Source: Agromyces sp. S2-1-8
Lineage (GTDB): Bacteria > Actinomycetota > Actinomycetes > Actinomycetales > Microbacteriaceae
Assembly (NCBI RefSeq): GCF_021129215.1
Contig: NZ_JAJOLP010000001.1
Location: 2,294,001-2,358,000 of the forward strand
Direction of reading: 5' to 3'
Length of the DNA: 64,000 nucleotides
The translations under genes and the position numbers were made by a program. The notes under the pieces are model-generated. The model was not told the DNA's origin and did no database searches. It worked only from the letters and a program-made list of their open reading frames with translations. How positions within the stretch are numbered: the stretch's first letter is position 1; each line of letters opens with the position of its first letter. Positions 1 to 7,864 of this stretch are shown one piece after another.

Positions 1-672
1 GACGAACTGCAGCAGACGCTGCAGATCGAGATCGATCCCGCCCTGCTCCAACTCGCGCTCACGCACCGGTCGTTCGCGTACGAGAACGGCGGCATCCCGA
101 CGAACGAGCGCCTCGAGTTCCTCGGCGACTCGATCCTCGGGCAGGCCGTCACGGTGAAGCTCTTCCGCGACCATCCCGACCTCGACGAGGGCGAGCTCGC
201 GAAGCGCCGCGCCAGCCTGGTGTCGAGTGTCGCACTGGCCGAGGTCGGTCGTGCGATCGGCGTCGGTCGGTACATCCGGCTCGGCCGCGGCGAGACCCTC
301 ACCGGGGGAGCCGACAAGCCGTCGATCCTCGCCGACACGGTCGAGGCGATCATCGGCGCCGTCTACCTCGACGCCGGCGGCGACGTCGCGACCGGTCTCG
401 TGCTGCGCCTCATCACGCCGCTCATGCAGGACCCCGAGCGATTCGGCGCGGCGATGGACCCGAAGACGAGCCTGCAGGAGATCGCGGCGCGGCGCAGCGC
501 CCCTGCACCCGCGTACTCGGTGGCCGAATCCGGCCCCGACCACAACAAGCACTTCGTCGCGACCGTGACGGTCGGCGAGCTCGTGCAGGCGTCGGGCGAG
601 GGATCGAGCAAGAAGCAGGCCGAGATGGCCGCGGCGCTCGAGGCGTGGACCCTGCTCAACGGCGCGAACTGA
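1..672 (+). CDS. rnc: Ribonuclease III (5' end missing)
   Basis: Double-stranded RNA endonuclease that matures rRNA and cuts structured mRNAs in the cytoplasm. The reading frame is open from base 1, so the true start lies upstream; 223 residues are visible against a usual 225-240. The catalytic signature NERLEFLGDS lies at visible residues 35-44 and the second acidic motif DTVEAIIGAVYLDAGG follows. The last 70 or so residues form a dsRNA-binding domain. The stop codon is one base before the mutM start, so the two genes are probably co-transcribed. The rnc-mutM-smc order is typical of actinobacteria. Confidence 0.96.
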   Translation, partial: DELQQTLQIEIDPALLQLALTHRSFAYENGGIPTNERLEFLGDSILGQAVTVKLFRDHPDLDEGELAKRRASLVSSVALAEVGRAIGVGRYIRLGRGETLTGGADKPSILADTVEAIIGAVYLDAGGDVATGLVLRLITPLMQDPERFGAAMDPKTSLQEIAARRSAPAPAYSVAESGPDHNKHFVATVTVGELVQASGEGSSKKQAEMAAALEAWTLLNGAN

Positions 673-673
673 A

Positions 674-1609
674 TTGCCCGAGCTTCCCGAGGTCGAGGTC
701 GTCCGCGCAGGGCTCGCGCCCGCGGTGACCGGCGCCGTCATCACCGCCGTCGAGGTGCTCGACCGGCGTTCGCTGAAGCGCCACGATCCGGCCGTCGGCG
801 ACTTCGAGCGCCTGCTGGCGGGCGCGCGAGTCAGCGCGGCCGTGCGTCGCGGCAAGTTCCTCTGGCTGCCGCTCGACGACGAGACCGCCGCGGGCGATCG
901 GGCGGGTGCCCGCGCGATCGTCGGCCACCTCGGCATGAGCGGGCAGATGCTGCTGCGCACGCCCGATCACCCGGGCGACGACCGGCACGCCCGCGTACGA
1001 CTGAACGTCGAGCACCCCGAGCACGGCGAACTCCGAATCGACTTCGTCGACCAGCGCATCTTCGGCTCGCTCGCCGTCGACCGCATGGGGCCGACCGACG
1101 ACGGCGAGATCGCCGGGTTCTCGGCGTCGGTCACGGGGGAGTGGGCGCGCTCGATCCCGAGCCAGGTGTCGCACATCGCCCGCGACCCGCTCGACCCGGC
1201 GTTCTCCGACGACCTGTTCGCCGCACGGCTCGCACGTCGCGCCAGCGGCATCAAACGCGTGCTCCTCGACCAGGGCGTCGTCAGCGGCATCGGCAACATC
1301 TACGCCGACGAGTCGCTCTGGGCGGTGCGACTGCACCCCGAGCAGCTCGCCTCGTCGCTCAGCCGGCGCCGCACGACCGAGCTGCTCGCCGCCGTGCGCG
1401 ACGTGCTCGGGCGCGCCCTCGTCGAGGGCGGCACGAGCTTCGACGCGCAGTACGTGAACGTCAACGGCGCGTCGGGCTACTTCGCGCACTCGCTCAACGC
1501 CTACGGACGTGGGGGAGAGCCGTGCCCACGGTGCGGGGGGCCGATCCGTCGTGAGGCCTTCATGAATCGCTCCAGCCATTACTGCCCGAAGTGCCAGCGC
1601 CGGCGCTGA
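674..1609 (+). CDS. mutM: Formamidopyrimidine-DNA glycosylase (Fpg/MutM)
   Basis: Bifunctional base-excision repair glycosylase/AP lyase that removes 8-oxoguanine and formamidopyrimidines. 311 residues. The start is TTG at 674, chosen because it gives the invariant N-terminus MPELPEVE; Pro2 becomes the catalytic amine after Met removal. The C-terminal zinc finger is complete, with Cys284, Cys287, Cys304 and Cys307. The gene starts one base after the rnc stop and has no convincing ribosome site of its own, so translation is probably coupled to rnc. The start codon is certain from the protein motif even though TTG is rare. Confidence 0.97.
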   Translation: MPELPEVEVVRAGLAPAVTGAVITAVEVLDRRSLKRHDPAVGDFERLLAGARVSAAVRRGKFLWLPLDDETAAGDRAGARAIVGHLGMSGQMLLRTPDHPGDDRHARVRLNVEHPEHGELRIDFVDQRIFGSLAVDRMGPTDDGEIAGFSASVTGEWARSIPSQVSHIARDPLDPAFSDDLFAARLARRASGIKRVLLDQGVVSGIGNIYADESLWAVRLHPEQLASSLSRRRTTELLAAVRDVLGRALVEGGTSFDAQYVNVNGASGYFAHSLNAYGRGGEPCPRCGGPIRREAFMNRSSHYCPKCQRRR

Positions 1610-1642
1610 GCCCGGCTTCAGCACCCAGCGTCGTGCGAGACG

Positions 1643-2203
1643 TCAACGTCGCGTTCGATAGCGAGCGGAGATCAATCCGGACGGGAAGGAGCGCTGCTCG
1701 ACGAGCTCGAGGTCGAGGCGCACGTCGTCGGGGAAGAACCGCGTGCCCCCGCCGACCACGCTCGTGGTGATGAAGAGGTGGTATTCGTCGACCAGGCCGG
1801 CCCTGATCGCCTGGGCCGCGAGGTGGGGGCCGTCCACCGAGAGGTCGTGGTCGGACTCGGCCTTGAGCCGCCGGACCGCCTCCGGGTCGAAGCTTCGCTC
1901 GATGCGGGTCCTCGCGCTCGAAACGGACTCCAGTGTCGTCGAGTAGACGACCTTCTCCGCGGCCCGCCAGTCGTTCGCGTACTGGAGGATGTGCGGCGGC
2001 ACCTCGGGCTCGTCGCGCACGGTCTCCCAGAAGACCATGGTCTCGTACATCCGCCGGCCGTAGAGGAAGGTGCCGATGTCGCGGAACGCGTCGCCGATGA
2101 AGGTGTGCACCTCCTCGTCTTCCGCACCTCTGCCGAGATCGCCCTCGGCGGCTTCGGCGTACCCGTCGAGCGAGGTGATCATCGAGTAGATGAGCTTGGC
2201 CAT
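1643..2203 (-). CDS. Dihydrofolate reductase family protein (RibD C-terminal domain)
   Basis: 186-residue stand-alone RibD-C/DHFR-like domain, starting MAKLIYSMITSLDGY as in YwjB/YyaP-type proteins. These are presumed NAD(P)H-dependent reductases whose substrates are generally unknown. The start at 2203 is chosen over an upstream in-frame start (2284) because AAGGAG lies at good spacing and the family N-terminus begins there. The gene is divergent from a TetR gene 96 bases away. Its promoter overlaps two copies of an inverted repeat, so it is probably the regulator's target. The substrate cannot be told from sequence. Confidence 0.85.
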   Translation of the reverse strand: MAKLIYSMITSLDGYAEAAEGDLGRGAEDEEVHTFIGDAFRDIGTFLYGRRMYETMVFWETVRDEPEVPPHILQYANDWRAAEKVVYSTTLESVSSARTRIERSFDPEAVRRLKAESDHDLSVDGPHLAAQAIRAGLVDEYHLFITTSVVGGGTRFFPDDVRLDLELVEQRSFPSGLISARYRTRR

Positions 2204-2220
2204 GTGCAGCTCCTTCGTGA

Positions 2221-2244
2221 GAGGTGAGTCGGTGGGCTCACCTC
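2221..2244. promoter_or_regulatory. TetR-type operator, copy 1
   Basis: Perfect inverted repeat GAGGTGAG-N8-CTCACCTC. It lies between the reductase start and its predicted -10 box, so a bound repressor would block the leftward promoter. The core recurs 43 bases downstream. Confidence 0.7.
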
Positions 2245-2246
2245 CG

Positions 2247-2275
2247 AAGGTAGCCCTTCTCGAGTGGTGAGTCAA
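2247..2275 (-). promoter_or_regulatory. Promoter of the reductase gene
   Basis: On the minus strand TTGACT (2275-2270) and TACCTT (2252-2247) are separated by exactly 17 bases. The -35 box lies inside operator copy 2 and the -10 box abuts operator copy 1. Confidence 0.6.
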
Positions 2276-2285
2276 CGGGCTCACC
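2266..2285. promoter_or_regulatory. TetR-type operator, copy 2
   Basis: GGTGAG-N8-CTCACC, sharing the GGTGAGTC....GGGCTCACCTC core with copy 1. It lies directly upstream of the TATGAT box of tetR and over the -35 box of the reductase gene, so one site could control both directions. Confidence 0.7.
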
Positions 2286-2287
2286 TC

Positions 2288-2293
2288 TATGAT
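2288..2293 (+). promoter_or_regulatory. -10 box of the TetR gene, leaderless transcript predicted
   Basis: TATGAT ends 6 bases before the ATG at 2300, so transcription should begin at or next to the start codon. No Shine-Dalgarno is visible, which agrees with a leaderless mRNA. Confidence 0.5.
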
Positions 2294-2299
2294 GGCGGC

Positions 2300-2932
2300 A
2301 TGTCACGCGAGCTTTCGAGCTACCACCGTCGGGTCGCCGCGACCAACCGGGCGACGATTCTCGACGCCGCCAACGAGCTGTTCCTCGAGCACGGCTACGA
2401 CCGAACGTCACTGGCACGCGTCGCCGAGCGGGCCGGGGTCTCCAAGGCGACGCTGTTCAAGCAGTTCCCGACCAAGGCCGAGCTCTTCGAGGCGATGGTG
2501 CTCTCCGCGGCCGGCTCGACGGAGGGCGCTGTCGAGGAACTGCCGTCGGGCGACTTCAGCGCAAGCCTGACCGGCTTGGGCCTCGCCTACGTCGAGCTCC
2601 TGAACCGGCCCGGGATGACGGACCTGATCCGCGCGGTGATCGCCGAGTCGTCGCGCTTCCCCGAACTCCGGGAACGGGTCTTCGACTTCGGCACGCTGCC
2701 GCTGTTCGCGGCGGTGCGGCGCTGCTTCGTCACCGCGCACGCCGAGGGCACCGCGGTCGTCGACGACCCGGACACCGCCTCCGCGCAGTTCCTCGGCATG
2801 ATCTCGACCGTCGTCTTCTGGCCGCGACTGATCCACGGCGGCTGGTCGCTGAGCGACGCCGAGATGCGTCGCGTGGTGCACGAGGCGATGCTGACCATCG
2901 TGGCACGGTACGGTGCGCGAACCGGCGACTGA
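2300..2932 (+). CDS. TetR/AcrR family transcriptional regulator
   Basis: 210-residue one-component repressor. The N-terminal helix-turn-helix (about residues 14-60) carries the family pattern RATILDAANELFLEHGYD followed by VAERAGVSKATLFKQFPTK. The C-terminal half is a variable ligand-binding domain resembling the TetR_C group common in actinobacteria. The start MSRELS at 2300 is preferred over an upstream GTG at 2264, because that GTG lies inside operator copy 2 and upstream of the -10 box. It is divergent from the reductase gene, with two matching palindromes between them, so autorepression and control of the reductase are likely. The inducer is unknown. Confidence 0.9.
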   Translation: MSRELSSYHRRVAATNRATILDAANELFLEHGYDRTSLARVAERAGVSKATLFKQFPTKAELFEAMVLSAAGSTEGAVEELPSGDFSASLTGLGLAYVELLNRPGMTDLIRAVIAESSRFPELRERVFDFGTLPLFAAVRRCFVTAHAEGTAVVDDPDTASAQFLGMISTVVFWPRLIHGGWSLSDAEMRRVVHEAMLTIVARYGARTGD

Positions 2933-3061
2933 TCGACCGGATCATCCGCGGCGCGCGGTGCACCGGGTCAGGCGGGCCCTGCGCCCTCGTAGAGGATGCG
3001 TGCGAGCACGACTCGACGATGCTCCGGCGAGACATGGGAACGCGGTGGAGTTCCCTCCCGC

Positions 3062-4129
3062 TCACCCGCGCTGCCACTCGGCGGAGATCCCGCGGAGTCC
3101 GAAGCCCAGCGCGATGTTGATCGCGAGCATGTGCTCGTTCTCGTCGGCGTTCCACGTGTAGACATCGGTGCGTTCGGGGGCGAACTCGCCGAGCAGCACG
3201 AGGTTCGCGAGTTTCACGCGCATGCCCAGCCCGTGACCGCGGTGCGCCGCGACGACCAGCGTGTCCGATTGATAGGCGACCGTCTTCCCGGGCGGCAGCA
3301 GCAGCTCGGTGTACCCGGCGACGGTGCCGTCGGGGGCGACCGCCGCCTGCACGAGCAGGGAGCGCCCGCCGTCGAGCGAGCGATCCTCGTGGGCGCGAAC
3401 GCGGGCCGCGTCCCACTCCTCCTCGTCGATCGTCAGGCCGCCCGCAGGCACGTCCAGCGCCATGCGCGCGCGGGCCGCCGCATAGCTGTCGACGAGCTCG
3501 TCGGGCGTTCGGTCGACCCAGCCGACGAGCCGATAGCCGGATGCCTCGGCCTCGCGCTCCTCGGACGCGGCGCGGAACTCCTCGAGACGCCCCGCGACCG
3601 TGAGTCCGCTCTGCCGCTCGAGCTGTCGCAGCGTGTACCCGTGCCGGGTCGCGAACCGCACGCTCGGCAGGTCGGCCGGGATCGAGGCATCGCCCTGGGG
3701 GGCTCGCAACCGCTCGCCGGCTCGCTGGGTCACGGTGATCGGGAAGTCGTCGAAGCCGGCGAACGCCTGGCGTCCGAGCCCGCGGATCACGGCCTCCGCG
3801 CGTTCGATCAGCCGCGAACCGATGCCGGCCCGTCGGTACGCCGGGTGCACCTCGACGATGAGATTGCCCACCGTCGCGGCCGGGTCGGCCTCCCAGAACG
3901 TCACCACGCGACCCACGCAACGCTCGCCGTCCCACGCGGCGAAGAGCCGTCGCGGCAGGTACTCGTCGCGGTACATGGCGAGGAGCTCCGGGGCGGTGAA
4001 TGCGAACCGGTCGTCGCCCCAGCGTTCGACCTCGATGGCGGTCATGAACTCGACGACGCGTTCGAACTCGATGGCCTCTGGTGCGCCGAGCGTCGCGGGG
4101 AGGGCCACCTCGCGGATCTCGACCGGCAT
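3062..4129 (-). CDS. Tandem GNAT-domain acetyltransferase
   Basis: 355 residues with two GNAT folds. The first acetyl-CoA motif is VHPAYRRAGIGSRLIE near residue 95 and the second is VAAHRGHGLGMRVKLANL near residue 295. This double-GNAT layout is that of mycothiol synthase (MshD) and related actinobacterial acetyltransferases. The gene does not sit with other mycothiol genes and lacks clear MshD hallmarks, so the substrate stays open. It converges with tetR across 129 bases and is divergent from smc. The start gives MPVEIREV; the upstream motif is a weak AGGAG-like sequence. Confidence 0.85.
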   Translation of the reverse strand: MPVEIREVALPATLGAPEAIEFERVVEFMTAIEVERWGDDRFAFTAPELLAMYRDEYLPRRLFAAWDGERCVGRVVTFWEADPAATVGNLIVEVHPAYRRAGIGSRLIERAEAVIRGLGRQAFAGFDDFPITVTQRAGERLRAPQGDASIPADLPSVRFATRHGYTLRQLERQSGLTVAGRLEEFRAASEEREAEASGYRLVGWVDRTPDELVDSYAAARARMALDVPAGGLTIDEEEWDAARVRAHEDRSLDGGRSLLVQAAVAPDGTVAGYTELLLPPGKTVAYQSDTLVVAAHRGHGLGMRVKLANLVLLGEFAPERTDVYTWNADENEHMLAINIALGFGLRGISAEWQRG

Positions 4130-4311
4130 CGGCTGCTCCTCTCGTGCGGGTTCCGACGCATCGGGCCGCCGACCGGGCAGCCGCCCAGACTATCGACCCC
4201 GCCCGGCGGCGGCAAGGGCCGATCACCGAAGCGCGGCGCGCGTGCGCGGATCGGCCCCGAACCTCGGATACCGTAGTCGGCAGCGTTCGTGCGGCGAGGA
4301 GAGGGTGGAGC

Positions 4312-7300
4312 GTGTACCTGAAGAGTCTGACGCTCAAGGGCTTCAAGTCCTTCGCACAGCCGACGACCTTCGCCTTCGAACCCGGCGTCACCTGCATCGT
4401 CGGCCCGAACGGATCGGGAAAGTCGAACGTCGTCGACGCGCTCGCCTGGGTCATGGGCGAGCAGGGCGCGAAGACCCTCCGCGGCGGCAAGATGGAGGAC
4501 GTCATCTTCGCCGGCACCTCGACCCGTGGACCGCTCGGACGCGCCGAAGTGAGCCTCACGATCGACAACACCGACGGTGCGCTGCCGATCGAGTACACCG
4601 AGGTGACGATCTCGCGCACCCTGTTCCGCAACGGCACGAGCGAGTACGCCATCAACGGCGACCAGTGCCGGTTGCTCGATGTGCAGGAGCTCCTCAGCGA
4701 CTCGGGCCTCGGTCGCGAGATGCACGTCATCGTCGGCCAGGGACAGCTCGACCAGGTGCTGCGCGCCACTCCCGAGGACCGCCGCGGCTTCATCGAGGAG
4801 GCCGCCGGCATCCTCAAGCACCGTCGTCGCAAGGAGAAGACCCTCCGCAAGCTCGACGCGATGCAGACGAACCTCACTCGCCTCTCCGATCTCGCGGGCG
4901 AGATCCGTCGGCAGCTGAAGCCGCTCGGCCGGCAGGCCGAGGTCGCCCGCGAGGCGGCCACGATCGCCGCGGTCGTGCGCGACGCGAAGGCGCGCCTGCT
5001 CGCCGATGAGGTCGTCGGGCTGCGACGCGCACTCGAGGAGCACGGCAAGAGCGAGCACGAGCGGCACGCCGAGCGACTCGTGCTGCAGGAACGGCTCGAG
5101 CAGCATCAGGCGAAGGTGACGGCGCTCGAGCAGGCGCAGGGCGGCGACTCCGTCGACCGTGCCCGTTCGACGAGCTTCGCCCTCGAGCAGGCCCAGGCGA
5201 GGCTCCGCTCGCTCGATTCGCTCGCCCGTCAGCGCATCGCGCTCCTCGAGGGCGCCTCGGAAGAGGCGGATGCCTCGCCGAGCGTGACCCGCGAGATGAT
5301 CGACGCCGCCGTCGCCGAGCTCGAGGGCCTGCGCGACGGCATCGGCGCCGCGGCATCCGCCCTCGACGAGGCGCACGAGACGACCATGCGCACCCGCGCC
5401 GAGCTCGACGCCGTCGACCAGGAGATCGCCCGGCAGTCGGCCGAGGTGTCGGCCTACGACCTCGAACTCTCGAAGCTGTCGGGGCAGGCCGACTCGGCCG
5501 CCTCGAAACTCGCCGCCGTGCGCGGCGAGGTGCTGCGGCACGCGAATGCGCTCGAGGCGTCGGCCGGCCGACGTGCGGCGGCGACCACCGCGCTCGCCGA
5601 GGCCGAGGCTGCTGCGAGTGTCGAGGAGTCGGCCGAGACCGACCTCGACGAGGCCTACGAGCTGGCCCAGGCCGCGGTCTTCGAGGCGGAGGCCGAGATC
5701 GAGCGCATCCGCGAGGAGCTGCACGGCCGCGAGCGCGAGCAGGGGGCGCTCAGCGCCCGCACCCAGGCGCTCTCGCTCGCCCTCGACCAGAAGGACGGCT
5801 CGGCCGCGCTCGTCGCCGCGGGCGTCGACGGCGTGCGCGGACTCCTCGCCGAGTCGATGCAGGTCGAGCCCGGCTTCGAGGCAGCGATCGCCGCCGCGCT
5901 CGGGTCGCTCGCCGACGCCGTGCTCGTCGACGACCGTGATGCCGCGTACCGGGCGCTCGACCGCGCCGAGGCGGGCGAACTCGGCCGGGTGGCGCTCGCC
6001 GTCGCCGAGCCCGGGGTCGAGGCCGCGGCGACGCCGGTCCTCGCCGGGCTCACGCCGGCCGCGTCGGTCGTCACCGCGCCCGCCGGCGTGCGCGGCCTCC
6101 TCGCCGAGGTGTTCATCGCCGACGACCGCGACTCGGCTCGCGCCGCCGAACCCGCGCTCGGGGGGCTCGACCGGCCCGCGACCGTGATCACGCGCGAGGG
6201 CACCGTCATCGGCCGATACGTCGTGCGCGGCGGCTCCGGGCGCAAGCAGAGCCGCATCGAACTCATCGCCGAGCGCGACCGCGCCGCCGCCCGCCTCGAG
6301 GAGGTGCGCGGCGAGATCGAGCGCAGCCGCACCGAACTCGCCGAGCAGCGCCGGCTCGTCGAGCAGTCCAAGGAGCAGTCGAAGCGCGCTCTCGCGGCGC
6401 TGCGCGAGTTCGACGCGCAGCTCGCCCAGCGCACCGAGCGCCTCAACCGCGCGCGCGTTCAGGCCGAGGCCGCCGAGGCCGAGTCCGAGCGACTGCAGCA
6501 GGCGTCGGCGAATGCCGAAGAACGGGTCGCGGACGCCGAACGCGCCGCCGACGAGGCGAAGGCCGCCCTCGAGGCGGCACGCGCCGTGCCGCGTCCCGTG
6601 CTCGACGTCGCAGCGCGCGACGGGGCGCTCGCGTCGGTCGAGGCCGCCCGCGAGGCCGAGGTCGAGGCGAAGCTCAGGCTCGAGACCGCGAAGGAGCGGG
6701 TCCGCGCCGAGGAAGCGCGGATCCGGGCGATGGAGGCCCAGTTCGACCAGGAACGGCGCGCCGCCGACGAGGCGGCGCGGCGCGCCGTCATCCGCCGCGC
6801 GCAGCTCGACGCCGCCCGACGCGTCGCCGAGGCGCTGCCGCCCGCGCTCGCGTCAGTCGACGCGTCGGTCGCCGAGGCTCGCGTCGCCCTCGGCCGCGCC
6901 GAGGCCGAGCGTGCGAGCCGCAACGAGGAGTTGCAGGCGGTTCGGCGTGAGGAGTCGGTCGTGCGCGAGCGGCTGCACGCGGTCACCGAGGACGTGCACG
7001 GCCTCGAGCTGCGCATCTACGAGAAGAAGCTGCACGTGACGGGGCTCGTCGAGCGCGCCGAGTCGGAGCTCGGGCTCGACGAGACCGTGCTCATCGACGA
7101 GTACGGTCCCGAGCAGCCGGTGCCCGCCGAGACGGAGGACGGCGAGGCCGTGCCGTTCCGTCGTGAGGAGCAGCAGCGACGGCTCGCCGCCGCCGAGCGC
7201 AAGTACGCCCAGCTCGGCCGGGTCAACCCGCTCGCGCTCGAGGAGTTCGCCGCGCTCGAGCAGCGCCACCAGTTCTTGAGCGAGCAGCTGACGGACCTCG

Positions 7301-7830
7301 CGAACACGCGCAAGGACCTGCTGACGATCATCGAGGAGATCGACGGCAAGATGGAGTCGATCTTCCGCAGCGCCTTCGACGACACGAAGGCCGCGTTCGC
7401 CGAGGTCTTCCCCGTGCTCTTCCCGGGCGGCGCGGGCAGCATCTCGCTCACGAACCCCGACGACATGCTCACGACCGGCATCGAGGTCAGCGTCAAGCCC
7501 GCCGGCAAGAAGATCGAGCGGCTCTCGCTGCTCTCCGGCGGCGAGCGCTCGCTCGCGGCCGTCGCGCTGCTCATGGCGATCTTCAAGGCCCGCCCCAGCC
7601 CGTTCTACATCATGGACGAGGTCGAGGCCGCGCTCGACGACGCGAACCTCGGGCGCCTGCTGACGACCTTCGAGGACCTGCGCGACTCGAGCCAGCTCAT
7701 CGTGATCACCCACCAGAAGCGCACGATGGAGATCGCCGACGCCCTCTACGGCGTCTCGATGCGCCAGGACGGCGTCTCGGCCGTGGTCGGGCAGCGCGTG
7801 CGAGAGGAGCGCGAGCAGCAGGCGAGCTGA
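4312..7830 (+). CDS. smc: Chromosome segregation ATPase SMC
   Basis: Condensin-type ATPase that organises and segregates the chromosome with ScpA/ScpB. 1172 residues, the usual length. Walker A GPNGSGKS is at residues 31-38. Two long Glu/Ala/Arg-rich coiled coils flank a hinge near residues 500-650. The C-terminal head carries the LSGGER signature and Walker B FYIMDEVEAALDD. The start is GTG at 4312 behind GAGGAGAGGG and gives MYLKSLTLKGFKSFA, the canonical SMC N-terminus; the frame remains open upstream to 4081 but without homology. scpA and scpB are not in the window. Confidence 0.98.
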   Translation: MYLKSLTLKGFKSFAQPTTFAFEPGVTCIVGPNGSGKSNVVDALAWVMGEQGAKTLRGGKMEDVIFAGTSTRGPLGRAEVSLTIDNTDGALPIEYTEVTISRTLFRNGTSEYAINGDQCRLLDVQELLSDSGLGREMHVIVGQGQLDQVLRATPEDRRGFIEEAAGILKHRRRKEKTLRKLDAMQTNLTRLSDLAGEIRRQLKPLGRQAEVAREAATIAAVVRDAKARLLADEVVGLRRALEEHGKSEHERHAERLVLQERLEQHQAKVTALEQAQGGDSVDRARSTSFALEQAQARLRSLDSLARQRIALLEGASEEADASPSVTREMIDAAVAELEGLRDGIGAAASALDEAHETTMRTRAELDAVDQEIARQSAEVSAYDLELSKLSGQADSAASKLAAVRGEVLRHANALEASAGRRAAATTALAEAEAAASVEESAETDLDEAYELAQAAVFEAEAEIERIREELHGREREQGALSARTQALSLALDQKDGSAALVAAGVDGVRGLLAESMQVEPGFEAAIAAALGSLADAVLVDDRDAAYRALDRAEAGELGRVALAVAEPGVEAAATPVLAGLTPAASVVTAPAGVRGLLAEVFIADDRDSARAAEPALGGLDRPATVITREGTVIGRYVVRGGSGRKQSRIELIAERDRAAARLEEVRGEIERSRTELAEQRRLVEQSKEQSKRALAALREFDAQLAQRTERLNRARVQAEAAEAESERLQQASANAEERVADAERAADEAKAALEAARAVPRPVLDVAARDGALASVEAAREAEVEAKLRLETAKERVRAEEARIRAMEAQFDQERRAADEAARRAVIRRAQLDAARRVAEALPPALASVDASVAEARVALGRAEAERASRNEELQAVRREESVVRERLHAVTEDVHGLELRIYEKKLHVTGLVERAESELGLDETVLIDEYGPEQPVPAETEDGEAVPFRREEQQRRLAAAERKYAQLGRVNPLALEEFAALEQRHQFLSEQLTDLANTRKDLLTIIEEIDGKMESIFRSAFDDTKAAFAEVFPVLFPGGAGSISLTNPDDMLTTGIEVSVKPAGKKIERLSLLSGGERSLAAVALLMAIFKARPSPFYIMDEVEAALDDANLGRLLTTFEDLRDSSQLIVITHQKRTMEIADALYGVSMRQDGVSAVVGQRVREEREQQAS

Positions 7831-7835
7831 GGCGG

Positions 7836-7855
7836 TCGGCCCCGGGCCCGGCCGA
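7836..7855. terminator. Possible bidirectional hairpin terminator
   Basis: TCGGCC-N8-GGCCGA lies in the 34-base gap between the convergent smc and GH13 stop codons. There is no T-tract. It is suggestive only because of its position. Confidence 0.35.
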
Positions 7856-7864
7856 TGGGGCCGC

